Below, one piece after another: positions 36,401-48,494 of a stretch of 64,000 nt of DNA (positions are counted from its first letter, which is position 1; each line of letters starts with the position of its first letter). The translations under genes and the position numbers were made by a program. Origin of the DNA: Mrakia gelida (taxonomy: Eukaryota > Basidiomycota > Tremellomycetes > Cystofilobasidiales > Mrakiaceae); the NCBI GenBank assembly GCA_024345305.1, contig BRON01000001.1:1364001-1428000 (forward strand). The letters are read 5' to 3'. The notes beneath the pieces were generated by a model. That model ran no database searches. It saw only the letters and a program-made list of their open reading frames with translations, and was not told the DNA's origin.

Positions 36401-38311
36401 GAAAGGAAAGGCGAGGTTGTGGTCAGCGGAAGAGGAGCGGGAAAAGGGACGAAAACGAGAACGCGTCGAACTCACTGGTCTGACGAGGGAGATCTTTGTA
36501 TCCAAGGCTGCAGAAGGGAGGGACGGGAGGAAAGGAGAGGAGAGGTAGTCAGCATGATGAAGATGATTCGTCCCTCGAGAAGTCTGGTGAGAAAGCAGGC
36601 AAGGAAGGTCGAAAGAAACGAGACGCGTTTTTCGAAGGACCCACTTCATCATGTACTTCCTAGCCTCCTTGGCAGGTCCGAAGTAAACTTGTCGTCCTTC
36701 CTGTAAAGTCAAAGAACCACGAGAGTCAGAAAGGACGAAGGGGATGAGCTCGCGAGGGAAGAAAAGCAAACTCACGTCGATGACGAGAACCTTGTCGAAC
36801 TGGTCGTAGATTCCATCTCCAGCTTGGTAGAGAGAGACGAAGGTGGTCATTCCGAAGACATCGGTGAGAATCCTGAGAGACTTCGCGTAGTCGAGAGCCG
36901 TGGAAGCTAAGCACGAAAGCAAAAAGAAGCTCGATCAGCGAGGAGTGGAGGCGAGATGAGAAGAGATTCGAACGAACCATCGAGTCCTCGGGTAGAGTTG
37001 TCCCAAGATGCGACGCAGGCCCTATGGAGAAGAAGGGAGGAGGTCAGCTCGACGTCGCTCGACGCGAGCGAGGAAAAGGAAGTCTAACGAACCGAGCAGC
37101 CATCATCTCAGCGATCGAGACTCGCTTCCTCTCTCCTCCAGAAACTCCTCGAGTGAACTGATCCCCGACGATGGTGTTCTTGGTGTGCTGTGGTATCGAG
37201 AAAAGTGGAGAGGGAGAGAGAGGTCAGCCAATGACGCGTCGAAAGAACGAGAACAAGGATAATCGCGATGACGCACCTCGATGTTGAGCATCTTGAGAAG
37301 GGTAGCTTGGACCTGCTTCCTGAAGTCCTTGACCGATACTCCAGGGAGTCGCTTTCCAGGCGTCTTGCTCGAGAGAGCGAACGAGAGGGTTTGGCCGACG
37401 GTGAGGGTGGGAAGATGGACGTCGTCTTCGTCGTTGTAAACGACCTCCTGAGGGAAGTGCTTCCTCATCTCTCCGGCAGGAATCCCAGCGTATCGAACAT
37501 CTCCCTCGACGGTCATGAAGCCCTCCCTCTGGTTGGCGATGTTTTGGAGGAAGGAAGAGCATCCTGATCCAGGACGACCGAGGACGAGACACATCTCTCC
37601 AGGCGCGAGGAATCCGTCGAACCCTTCGAGGATCGTCTTGGGCTTAGGCGCGAAAGGGTGGTATCTGTTCGAACGAGAGAGGAGCGAGAGGAGAGGAAAG
37701 AGCGTCAGTCGAAGGGAAGACCGACGCGTCCCAAAACAAAGGCGCCGCGAAACTCACCCAAACGTCCCGAGAACCGTGAGAACAGGCATCAAGAACTGCT
37801 CGATGATAGCGTCTGGGAAGACTCGGATGTTGATCTGAAAGCAAAGAAAGAGGAGAAGGAAGTCAGCCAAAAACGAGCTCGCTGCGACGGAAAAACAAAC
37901 AAGGAGCACGGCGACCGAGCTCACCTTCATTCCTCCTCCTCCAACGACCTTCAGATCGCTCCAAGTGACTCCGACTCGCTTCGCCTTCATGCCCTCAGCA
38001 TCTCGAGCGTCCTTGTCCCCTCGCATCGTCGTCAAGAGGTCGAACTCCGGAACCTCTCCGTCCTTCTCGACATCTCGCGTCTGAGTTCGGTGGACGGAGG
38101 ACTGCCTCGTCAAAGTCCTTCCGAGTTGAGCAAACTCCTCCTTCGCTCGAGCGACGTCGACTCCTCCTTCCGGATCGTCGTGGTGGGGTCGATGTTCTTC
38201 GAGGGAGTTGAGGGTCGAGGCTGAGGAGGTGGAGAAGGGCGCGGCTGCAGGAGGAGGGGAAAGGGAGGGATCGAGAGGTGAGCTCGAGAAGGAGGTCGTT
38301 TTCTCTTCCAT
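30411..38311 (-). CDS. Full-size PDR-type (ABCG) multidrug ABC transporter
   Basis: A plasma-membrane efflux pump of the PDR5/CDR/BcatrB class, order NBD1-TMD1-NBD2-TMD2, with more than twenty introns. The N-terminal region contains [13 protein letters not shown]1 shows the fungal degenerate Walker A ([12 protein letters not shown]), signature [15 protein letters not shown] and altered Walker B ([11 protein letters not shown]). NBD2 has canonical [18 protein letters not shown] across a splice junction, the degenerate signature [13 protein letters not shown] and LDEPTSG. The half-site asymmetry is the PDR hallmark, leaving one competent ATP site. TMD2 ends at [29 protein letters not shown] and stop TAG at 30411. 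Several introns carry GACGCGTC. It lies just downstream of a Zn2Cys6 regulator on the same strand. Substrates probably include azoles and other hydrophobic toxicants, by family analogy. Confidence 0.93.
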
Positions 38312-39332
38312 CGTCGTTGAAGAGTGTCGAAGGTAAGTGGTGGTGGATGGTTGTGGTTGGGGGTTAGAAAGCAGGTGGGGAAGATGAGAAAAAAGGACTT
38401 GTCTGGGAAGAACTGTTCAGGATTTGGTCAACAATCCTAGGGGCCCGGTGAGTCTCAGAGGGCTGAACATTTCGTTGATGAGCAAGACGGCGGACGCCAT
38501 CTCGTTTACTATGGGCGTTGGATTCCGAGAAGTAACGACCTTATTTCATCCTCCTTGCGAGAGAGGCAAGCGAGGCGATGCGGGCTGAAAGAGAAAGAGA
38601 AGGTCAGCTCGAGGCTCGAAAGCAGCAGCAGGTAGAATCGACTGCTCCCTTTTCCATCCTTTTCCGTCTCGAGAAGAGCTGCTCTGTCTCGAAAAGATGC
38701 CCACGATCGAGGAAAGGGCCCGAGCATAGTTTCGAGAGTAGTAACCAAACGGGAAGCGAAAGGGAGCCTTGGGAGAGGAAGCACTTGATGACAAGAGCGT
38801 GATGAGCTCGATCTCCCTTCCCTCGCTCCCTTGTCGTCCTCCCTCCCGGCTCCCAGAAACCAAAGAAACACCAAGACTATATCGTCGTGACATCATACAC
38901 ACTCCACTGCATCCAACGCATCATCTACTAGAGAAACCAAGCTCACCTTCGGGTCCCTACATCGAGTCGAGCTCACGTTGGCTCAAGGGCCTGTTTCACC
39001 AACGACTCAGAACTCTCCCTCGCAAAGAACCAAGCTCGATCGTTGCTGCTGGAGAAGGACGGTAGCTGAGGAGGAGAGAGCGAGCTTGTATACGATGAGG
39101 GAAAGCAGTCGAAGAGGGATGGAAGGAGGTGGGGGGGGGTGGGCGAAGGAAGGAAGGTGAGCTCAGGTTTCTCCTCCGTTGCTCCTCGCTCGTTTCTCTT
39201 GACGACGAAACTTCCTTCTCGAAACACGAAGAGAACGAAAGCAGGATCAAGATCTCGAGAAAAGCAAGTGTAAGAAGCTGATTATTAAGAAACAGGCAGC
39301 AAGCAGAAGAATAAAGGTATGCATCATCCGTC
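38312..39332. promoter_or_regulatory. Promoter region of the ABC transporter
   Basis: About 1 kb between the ABC transporter ATG and the end of the Zn2Cys6 regulator, long enough for a regulated promoter. No classic TCCGYGGA PDR element was seen by eye. A run of G occurs near 39131-39140. No gene supported. Confidence 0.5.
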
Positions 39333-42300
39333 TCAAGGCGGCGACGAGAATCCCTCCGCGTCTTGAGGAGGCATCGAGAACGACGCGAGATAAGAGGTCC
39401 AGTCGTTCGTTCTGAAGAGAGAAAAGGAGGAGGAGAGGGGAAACTCGGTCAGTCGAGGAGGAAAAGAGGCAGAAGAAGCCATGGAGAAGGGAGGGTGAAA
39501 GACTGACTCGAATCCCGACCAAGGAACCGTAGACGACGCGTTCAATCCACCACCACTCTCGAAGTCCATCATCCCTCCTCCATTTGCTCCACCCATCTGA
39601 TCCTCCGTCGCTAGCTGCGATCCAAAGAACGACGTGTCGAAGCCCCATGATCCCTCAGCGAGGCGTTGACCGAGGAGTTCGTCTGCCTGCTGAGGAGGAG
39701 GAGGACGGAAGGTGGGGAAGGTGGAAAAGGACGTGGGTTGCTGGAAGTTGGGGAGGTTGAAGTCGGGTTGCTGAGGGTGGAAGTGGAACGTCGAAGGTTG
39801 GGAGGAGGACGATGGGTGGGCGTTGGAGTTGGTAGGTGGATCGAAGGTGTTTGAAGGGATAGAGTTGAAGGTGAAGGCGAGTGGAGAAGCTGGGGATTGT
39901 GTTGAGGTTCCGAAGGTGGTTGATGGGGAGTAGTGGATGTTGGGGTCGGTGCTGAAGGACGAAGGAGGCATCGAAGTCGACGTGCTGGCGAGAGACGGTT
40001 GATCGTCCGTTCCGAACGACAAGGACGACGAGGTTCCGGTGGTGAACGCTGGCTTGATATCCGAGGTCCTTCCAGTAGTAGGCCGGTTCGAGTCGAAAGC
40101 AGATCTTCCCGGTATCGAGGGCTTCGTAGCGACAGGCTCCTCCTCACGAACTCGTTTGCTCGACGCGACGATGGACTCGACAGGCGATTGCGAGGCCAGT
40201 AGGAGAAGAACGTGTCTGGGAAGAACAGATCAGTCAGAAGAAAGTCGGAAGAAAGAAAGTCTTGTCAGGGCGTGCTGGCTCACTTCAAACGTCGACAAAA
40301 CAGCCACCTAAAACGAGGCGAAGAGAGCGAGGGTCAGCTCGGAGCAGATGATGGTAGTGGGATTTCGGTGCTTACCTCTCCTCCTGAGCGCCGATGAGAT
40401 CAATGATCATCGTCAGATCCTTGGCCCTGAGATACGAGAGGAGGATAAGGTATCAGCGACGGTCGGCGAGGAGGTCTCGAGACGGGTCGACTCACGCCTT
40501 CGCCTGATCCCCGAGGACTCCTCCCTTCGCGCCCCAGATGGAAATGAGAAGGACGACCGAGAAGATGAATCCTTGTCCGAGAAGAGCGATCCGCACCGAT
40601 GAACTAGCGGCTCCTCCGTTTTCGGACGCGAGCGCGATTTCTGCACGGAAAGAGAAAAGTGCGACGCGTCAGTCCTCGTCGACTGCTGTCCAGGAAAGAT
40701 CCGTTCACCCGAGAGAGAGCGTACCTAGCACGTGGGTTCCTGATCTCGCTGCGTTCGAGCAGATGGCGAGGGAAGGGAAGCCGAGACGCGAAGGTCTCGT
40801 GGCAGAGGGGATGAAGGGTCGATGGACGAGGATCTGTCGCGAACGAACGTCGAGCGTCAGTTGGCGAAGGAAAGGGTAGGAATGCGGTAAAACTGACCTG
40901 AGTAGCGTAGAAAGTTGAGTGAAGAATGGCTGCTTGACCGAAGAAGAGAGTCGTGTTGTCGTTAGGGTTCCATCTGAGGCGAAGGAAGCGAAAGGGAGTC
41001 AGTCGAACGGCGAAGGAACAGGTTCGACGATTCAACGCACCTCAGGTGATTCGGTAGCGAAGCAACCCAAGAGTTCAGCTCGCTATCAAGTTCCTGGATC
41101 AGCTTCTGTTGGGCCTCCAGAGTATCGAGCTGGGGCTGGGAGGAGGGAAGACGAGGAGGGTCAGCCTTGCTCGAAACTCGACGCGACTCGGAGCTGGGTT
41201 CGTCGACTCACTCGCTTCGTCTTGGCCTTCGTGATCGAGTAGACGGACTTGAGAGTCGTTCCGATGATCTCATGCAGCTTGATGTTCGCGACGAAGGCCG
41301 AGAGCCGCGATGGCTTTCCTTCGGGCTGTTTGAAGTTCTGCTCAGGATCCTCGCACTCCCAGAACTCGTCGTCGACCTCGATCGGGTAGTCGACGTCCAT
41401 ACTGCCAGAAAGCGATGCTTGAAAAGGTGTGTGAGCGGCCTGTAAAGGGACGGAAGGAAGAGCAAGGGGGCTCACTCCTCGTCTTGGATCCCCACAGGGC
41501 GACCGAATACTGGAAGGAGAGGAGCGATGTCAGCGACGTTATCACTTCGAGATCGAGATTCAAGTAGAGACTGGGTACGTACTAGCTGCTGAAGACCGAT
41601 CGGTGATGTAGAGGAGCCTAAAGCAAAGGAGAAGATCAGCGTCGCGTCGAGATTCGTTCGAAGGGAGGAAGAGCTTGAACTGACCAGAAGCATCGCTTGT
41701 AAAGCTCGCCCAAAGCTGGAGTCATCGCTCGAGCGACATGTTTCCTGTGAACACCGAGTCCCTGGGGAAGTAGAAGACGTGAACCGATTGAGCGAGAGAA
41801 AACGCGTCGGGAAGAGAAGGGACGAGAACTGACGATGCAAGCTCGAAGACCGACTCCGATGAGCACCCAAGCCACTTTTGAGTCTCCAGCCTTGCTGTTG
41901 AAGAGCGAAGCGAGGGTGACAGCCTGGATTCCATAGATTCCAGAGACATCTCCCCAGTTCCTCTTCCTTCCGTGAAGGAAACCTCGGAAGAAGGGCCTGC
42001 GAGGAAGAGAGAGGGATCGAGAACGATCCCAATCAGCTGAGCTCGAGAGGCGAACGCAAACAGAAAACGACGCGACGTTCGAACTCACCAGCCACGGGAG
42101 AACGACGTCCCTTCCTCCGTCGGATCTCGCACTCTTGGATCGTCCAAATCTTGACTCCCGAGAGCGAATACCATCAGGCAGACTTCGGCGAAACCGTGGT
42201 CTGTCTCGTACAGTCGAGAGCTAAAGGCGGAGTCGAAAGTCGGACGGTGAAGGACCTGAGAGGGAGGAGTCGACGAAGACGATGGGGAGAATGAGCTGCT

Positions 42301-43737
42301 GACGGCCCAGAAGAGAGCTGAAAGTTCTCACAGGGTGGTAGGGATTGATGTGCTCGAAGAACGAGTCGATGAGAGGTCGAACGAGATCCTGCTGAGGCCA
42401 GAACGCGCTCGAGGGCTGAGAATCGTGGCGTTCGTCGGCGTTCTCCCACGGAGGCGAGGGCTCAGGGATTCCTGCTGGAACAGTATCGTGACTCGTCAGT
42501 GAATGATGTGTCGCGCGGACTACGAGACGAAAAGAAAAGAGCGGACTCACCGACGGCATCGCTCAACGGCTGGCTCTTCGTTGGGCGTAGGTTCTGGATG
42601 GATGTGACGAGATGAATTCCAGAAGACTGAGATGCCCGAAAAGATGGAGGTAAGCTATGGGAGACGCCGGAAGTACGAGCGAGGACGAGAGCAGGGACAG
42701 AAACGCGACGAGAGAGAAACGCTCACCTTGCCCAAAAATCCTCCTTGGACTACATGACGTTTGTCCAGACTGAACGTCCTGAGCATCTCACGCATCGTAG
42801 CCTCCTCCTCGTCTGTATCCGACTCGTCCATCGTCTCCGAGGATTGGCGGAAGCTGGAAGGGGAGAGGACGGTCCGATTGGGAGCGGCGGGAGAGGTGGT
42901 GGAAGAAGCTCTCGGTTCCAGTCGAGTATGAGTAGCGAGGTCGAAGGTATCGCGAGCCGGAATCTTGGCTCCGAGCTCAGAAGTGAAGTCACGACCAGGA
43001 GCGAGCTGGGTGAAAGTCAAGGTCGATGCGAGACGATCAGAGACGAGGAGGGTCGCGACGTGAGCTAGCAGCTCAACTCACTTTCTCGACCAAAGCCTCC
43101 AACCTGAACATCCTCTTCTCCACAGACTCAAGGTACCCTTTGGGCTGTGAGAAAACGAAGAGCGAGGAAGAGGGACAAAAGAGAAGTCAGTCGACGCGAA
43201 CCGCGAGCTTCGTGAATCGAGACGAGCACTCACAGGACCTCTCTTGGTCGCAGCTTCAACGTAGGCGCACTTGAAACCTCCGGAGACGCAAAAGGAGCAG
43301 ACGCCGTTCTTGCTCTGAGGTCCATCGCATTCTGTGAGGGAAGGGTGAAAAGTCAGGATCAGGAAGAGAGAGAACGAGGCCAGGCCGCCGAAAGCTCGCT
43401 CTTCTTCTTCCTTCCACCCCCCTTGAAGCAGTCCAAAGCGTGTTTAGATACCAGACTCACTCGTTTTTCGACGACGACACATATCACCTGTTTTGGAGAA
43501 GAGTCGAGGAAAGGGTCAGAACGGAAGCAGGAAGGGAGGACTCGAAGGAAGCGTTGACATCGAGCTCAGCCCCATCGTCCCTTCCCTTTCCTTTTTCGTC
43601 CCTTCAGCTCGCTCCGTTCCTCTACACGTCCGGAGAAGACAGTGGAGGATGTACTCACATGCTCTCTGAATCTTCCTCTTCTTCTCTGATCTCTCGTGGG
43701 AGCCAGCGTCCTTGTGGTCGTCCGAGTCGTCGGACAT
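39333..43737 (-). CDS. Zn2Cys6 fungal transcription factor with fungal_trans domain
   Basis: The start MSDDSDDHKDAGSHERSEKK is followed by an N-terminal zinc cluster spliced from three exons: ACDMCRRRKTKCDG with Cys at C-x2-C-x6-C, then C-x9-C-x2-C-x6-C through NGVCSFCVSGGFKC. A short linker and a coiled-coil-like YLESVEKRMFRLEALVEK follow (dimerisation). The middle homology region includes DLVRPLIDSFFEHINPYHP and the GIYGIQAVTLASLFNS helix. The long C-terminus is Ser/Thr/Pro/Gln-rich and ends DWTSYLASFSMPPQD. About seventeen introns. This layout matches Gal4-type regulators. Because the neighbouring PDR transporter sits immediately downstream in the same orientation, it is a reasonable candidate regulator of that pump, but this is inference from position only. 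Confidence 0.9.
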
Positions 43738-44442
43738 GGAGGGGGGAGGGAAAGAAGTTGAGCTCGAGGTTCGGGTTGGGTGCGTTCGGTAGGAGTTCTC
43801 GCTTCGAAGTGAGCTCTTGAGGATGCCGAGTTGATGGGTCTGTGGATAGCCTTCTTGTAAGACGAAAAAAAGGGATTCTAGTAGGACTGGAGGGTTGAGG
43901 ATGATGGTGGGTTTGAGTCAAAAGCCAAAGCGAGTGTCTCGACGGTGTGCCGAGGCCGCGTCTCCCTGGCCCTTTTCGGCTCGGATTTGTTTGTTGAGAA
44001 GGTTTTTAAGAGCTCAAGAGGATTTCTGGAAGCCTTTTCGAGACCTCAGATGAGAATTGAGTGTCCAAAAATTGACGCGAGATATGCAGAAGGAAGCAAA
44101 CGAAAACAGCTCGAGCTCACCGGTTTCTTCCTCTCCCTTCTCCTCGACCTCCTCCCGTCGCTTCCCTCCCTCTAACTCGAGTCCTTCTCTACGACTATAT
44201 TCTACTGACGTTCATGGACCTGCTGACGAGATCGTCTTTGATCAAAAGCTCATCTCGAGTCGACAGGGAGCCCCTTCTCGTTTTATCGTCCTCGGGTTAT
44301 CGTCCTCCCAAGCTTGGAACGTTCCTCTTTTCCTCTCTCTTCGGTTTTCCCTCCCTCCCTCCCAACTCCCATCAGCTCACCCACCTTCAAACGACTTCAC
44401 AGCTCCTCCACTCGCCTGCTTTTGCATCCAACCTTGACCCTG
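43738..44442. promoter_or_regulatory. Divergent promoter: Zn2Cys6 factor and carbonic anhydrase
   Basis: About 700 bp between two divergent start codons. It is pyrimidine-rich on the plus strand from 44120 on, forming the carbonic anhydrase leader. No specific site identified. Confidence 0.5.
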
Positions 44443-46218
44443 ATGGCTCGCTCTTCCCTCCCTGCTCTCCTCCTTCTGACGGCCCTCCTCGCCTTCAGCC
44501 CTCTCGCTCCTCTCTTCTCCTCCTTCGCCTCCCCCGTACCTCCGCCCTCAGGTGGCTTCCACCCGATCAAGGCCCTTCTTGAAGGCAATGGACGCTTCCA
44601 AGAGTTCATGAAACATCATCATCCTGATCTGCTCGAAGATCTGGCGATGAAAGGCCAGGCTCCAGAGGTCAGCTTCGAACCTTCCTTCTCTTCCCTCCTC
44701 CCTTTCTCCTCTCGGCCTCGTGCGAAACGCTGACCTCTTCGCTTGTTGCGTTCCCTCTGCTATAGCTCGCTATCATCTCCTGCTCGGACTCAAGAGCCTC
44801 CCCAGAGACCTTCACGCTCGCTCTTCCTGGCGTGAGTCTGTTCTGCTCGACAAACAAACTCTCTGGCTCGATTCGGACGACGAAGCTGATCTCTCCGGTT
44901 CTTTCCTCCTCGATGCTCTACGACACCCTTGATACCTACCTCTTAGACCATGTTCACTGATCGGAACATCGTGAGTCTCAGTGAAGACGAAGGCGAACTC
45001 GAGCTCGCTCTTCGAAGCTAACCTTCCGTCTTCATCCGCCCAATCTCCTCAGGCCAACCAGTTTCCACGTCGTCGTGAGAACGAGGCAACGACGGTGGTC
45101 ACTTACGCACTTGAGGAGGTCAGTGGTCTATATCTTCCGCCAACGTCCTGGTCGGTAGAGCTCCTCGACCTCGGGCTGATCGCGTTCCCTCTGCGTCTCC
45201 GTCTTTCCTCGACCCACAGCTCTCCGTCAAGCACTTGATCATCCTCGGTCACTACGGATGTGGAGGAGTCGCCGCTGCCATCGCTACTCCTCCGACAGAT
45301 CCTACCGTTGGAGAAGCTCGAATCCAGGTGAGCTTTCTTGCTCCCTCGCGAGCTCGAAGCGGAACGAAACTGACGACGACGCGTACCTCTCCCCGTTCCT
45401 CTCTTTCCTCTTCCCTCAGGCCTGGATCCAGCCCATCCGAGACATCTGGGAGCGATCTGAAGTTCCAGAGATTGTTGCTGCTCGAGCTGAGTATGGAAAC
45501 AGAACCGACATTCCTGAGCCAGGAGTGAGTTCTCTCGGCTCTCCATGTCTTTCCCGACGATTCGAAGCTCACCTCTCGTTCTTCCTTCTCACCAGATCGA
45601 GAACATTGCCTTCCGGTACGCTATGAAGTGCTTTTACTTTTCTCTCCAGGTGCTTGTGGCTGACCTGGGCTTGCTCTTTTCCAACTCAGTCGTCTCGTCG
45701 AGGAGAACGTCAAAAAACAGGTCGCCCACGCAGCTCACGATGCTGTTATCAGGGAGGTGAGCATTCGAGCTTCTCGTCATTTGAGGAGAGCTTCTGACCC
45801 TGGTCTACTCCATCCTTATCGACAGCACTGGCACTCCGGAGAGACCAACGAGACTGCTCTTTGGTGAGTGCGATTGACGCGCCGTCGTCTTCTTCATCCC
45901 TTCCTTCTTCGAGTTCTCGACTGACCACGCTCTTTGACTGCCTTTTCTCTCCTCTCTCAGGGTTCACGGCATGGTGTGAGTTTGATCTCTCCCTTCGAAC
46001 ATCAGCTTGAGTCACGTCGCGTCGACCCTCTACCTGATCACGCTGACCTTCTCCCTGCTTCTTCCCTCCTCAGCTACGACATCCGAACAGGCGTCCTCTC
46101 CGACCTTCACGTCAGTCGCGGACCTGGAAGCGATGAGAAGCCCAAGGCTCCTCCAGCAGCTCTCGTCCAGCAGGCGGCTGCCAGTCTCGAGTTTCTCGCG
46201 TCGACCGAGAGCGATTAG
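44443..46218 (+). CDS. Beta-class carbonic anhydrase with N-terminal hydrophobic leader
   Basis: Catalyses CO2 + H2O to bicarbonate and H+. After MARSSLPALLLLTALLAF (signal-peptide or signal-anchor-like) comes GNGRFQEFMKHHHPDLLEDL. The zinc site follows: IISCSDSRASPE (Cys-x-Asp-x-Arg dyad and ligand) and LIILGHYGCGGV (His-x2-Cys ligands). The downstream WIQPIRDIWE and LVEENVKKQVAHA segments are typical of beta enzymes. The end VSRGPGSDEKPKA is followed by an Ala/Gln-rich tail. Exons begin 44443-44667 (75 codons), with nine or so introns. Cytosolic fungal beta-CAs lack the leader, so this isoform is predicted to enter the secretory pathway or an organelle. A mitochondrial presequence is less likely because the leader has few basic residues. 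Confidence 0.92.
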
Positions 46219-46606
46219 ATGAGGATCTGTACTCCAAGCTTCTCGAGCCAGGCGTTCGGAAAGGAAAACAGCTGCCGAAGCGCTCAAGCTCCTCGAGGGT
46301 CAGAGCTCCGGCCGCAAGAGGAGATGAGGAGAGGGAGGGGGGAGGGCCGCAGAAAAGAGACGCGTCGAAAGGTTTGCACGGCGTCATCGATACTTCTCTG
46401 TCCCGCCGCCCTCCCTCCATCTCCCTCCCATCTCATTCGCTGATCAGCATTTAGATACGACGCAAAACGATCGCCTATCTACCAGAATCCTCCTCGGGCG
46501 AGGAACGTCGAGCTCGGTCGGAAGTCGAAAAGTGAGCGCATCTTCGCCTCTCTTCTCTCTCTCCAACTACATCTCTCTTACATACACCATCTCTCTCATC
46601 CCAAAC
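46219..46606. promoter_or_regulatory. Intergenic: carbonic anhydrase 3' end and HEM12 promoter
   Basis: About 390 bp between two co-directional genes. GACGCGTC lies at 46359-46366. A C/T-rich leader precedes ATG 46607. Nothing else recognised. Confidence 0.45.
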
Positions 46607-48207
46607 ATGCGCTTCCCTGTCAAGACCGACGCCGACTTCGCTCCTCTCAAGAACGATCTAATTCTCAGGGCTGCTCGAGGTGAGCTCGCGATGGAGAGAC
46701 AACGGAGGGGTTCGACCGAGCTGACTTTTTCGACGCTTTCCTCCCCCTCTTTTCTGCGACTTCAGGCGAGGAAACTGAGCGAGCTCCTGCTTGGATTATG
46801 CGACAGGCTGGTCGCTACCTCCCTGGTGAGTTTCGAGCTTCGATCCGTAGGGAGACGAGAGAAAGATCGAGGAGATGGAGAGGAGGAAAGAAGGAGGACG
46901 TCGAGCTCAGAGCTGACCTTCTCTGTTCTTCCCCTTCCTCCATCTCCATCTGCTTCCTCTCCCTTCTCCCACCTACCTCCTCACGTCTCCTTTGCTCTCT
47001 TCCTCTCGTCAGAGTACATGGAGCTCTCAAGAACGGCGGATTTTTTTACGCGTTGCCAAACCCCCTCCCTCTCCGCCGAGCTCACCCTCCAACCCATCCG
47101 TCGCTACTCTGGTCTCCTCGACGCAGCCATCATCTTCTGCGACATCCTCGTCGTTCCTCAAGCCATGGGACTCGTCGTCGAAATGATTCCAGGTCCTTTC
47201 CTCCCCGAACCGATCAACACTCCGGCCGACATGGATCGACTCCCAAAGACGGTCGACGTCGACGAGAAGCTCGGATACGTGTTCGAGGCGATCACGTTGA
47301 CGAGGCAGCAGTTGAAGGGAGAGGTTCCCTTGATTGGGTTCTGTGGTGCTCCTTTCACGCTGTTCTCGTACATGATCGAGGGGGGCGGAACGTCGACGTT
47401 CCAGAAGAGCAAGGGATGGCTTTATAAGTATCCGCGAGAGTCGACTGAGCTGCTGGATAGGATCGCGGTTGTCTGTGCGGATCTGTTGGTCGGTCAGGTC
47501 AAGGCTGGAGCTCAAGTGAGTGCAGGTTTTTTTTTTGTCTAATCGGAAGGCGAGAAGGTCACTCTCCAAGCTGACCCGTTGTCTTTCCTCGACGCGTCTT
47601 CCCATCTCCCTTGCCCTCTCTTCCCTTTCACCAGATCGTCCAAATCTTCGATTCCTGGGTCGGCGAACTCACTCCATACCACTTCACCACCTTCGCTCTC
47701 CCTCCCCTCCTCAAGATCTCCTCCCTCTACCGCTCCAAACTCACCGCTCTCGGCGTCGTTCCACCTCCCATCATCCTCTTCGCCAAAGGAGCCAACTCCT
47801 CCCTCGAGATCCTCTCAAGAACCAACGCCTTCGACGTCCTCGCCCTCGACTGGTGCATCACTCCCGAGGAAGCCAAGGCCGTTACGGGAGGGAGGGTCGC
47901 CCTTCAGGGGAACGCGGATCCTCTGTGTTTGTACGGTGGGAAAGTTGGGATCGAGGAGGAGGTGAAGAGGGTCTGTGAAGGGTTCATTGGGAAGGGGAAA
48001 GGGCCGAAGGGGTGGATTAGTAATCTTGGGCATGGGTTGACTCCTGCGGTGAGTCAATCTCTTCAACGCTTGAAAGGGAAGACGAGAAGCTGACTTTTCA
48101 TCTCGTCTCGACGCGTCTCTCACGTTCTTCTCTTCCCTCAGGCCCTCCCCGTCGACGTGAAGTTCTACCTCGAGTGCGTTAAGAAGTGTTCGGCCAGGAA
48201 AGATTGA
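46607..48207 (+). CDS. HEM12: Uroporphyrinogen decarboxylase
   Basis: Fifth step of heme synthesis: decarboxylates the four acetate side chains of uroporphyrinogen III to coproporphyrinogen III, in the cytosol. Near-universal motifs are all visible: PAWIMRQAGRYLPEY (residues about 33-47, substrate-binding Arg), FFTRCQTPSLSAELTLQP, GLLDAAIIFCDILVVPQAMG with the catalytic Asp, VPLIGFCGAPFTLFSYMIEG, IVQIFDSWVGEL, ALDWCITPEEA, ALQGNADP and WISNLGHGLTP. The end is VKKCSARKD. Five introns: the first splits the codon at 46679 and the second lies after 46825. The introns near 47591 and 48110 contain GACGCGTC. Length is close to the usual 360-370 residues. Very secure call. Confidence 0.97.
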
Positions 48208-48494
48208 TCGAAGATATAATGCTATCTGACTGCTCAATCCCTGTTGCTCTTGAGAGCGAACAAAACGAAAGACTATCTTCGAGATCGTGATCGAGATCGA
48301 GAAACAGATGGAGCAAGGGCTGATCTATACAGAGAACCAGACCGTCTGTAGGTAGAATTGTAGTGAAAGTCGTGAAGGGAGTGAGTGAAGGATCGTGAGG
48401 AGAGAAAGAGAGAGGCACAACGCGTGAACGAGAAAGAGAAAAGACGACGACGAGAGAAAGCAAAGGGAGGAGATGGGTAGGTGTAGGTACGAGA
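48208..48494. other. Convergent 3' intergenic region
   Basis: Just under 300 bp between the HEM12 stop and the SNF2-like stop. No motif or gene seen. Confidence 0.4.

Noticed and set aside
20238..43737. A biosynthetic gene cluster (dioxygenase, MFS, protease, ABC pump, Zn2Cys6 factor)
   Set aside because: No backbone enzyme (PKS, NRPS, terpene cyclase) is present, so co-location alone is not enough.
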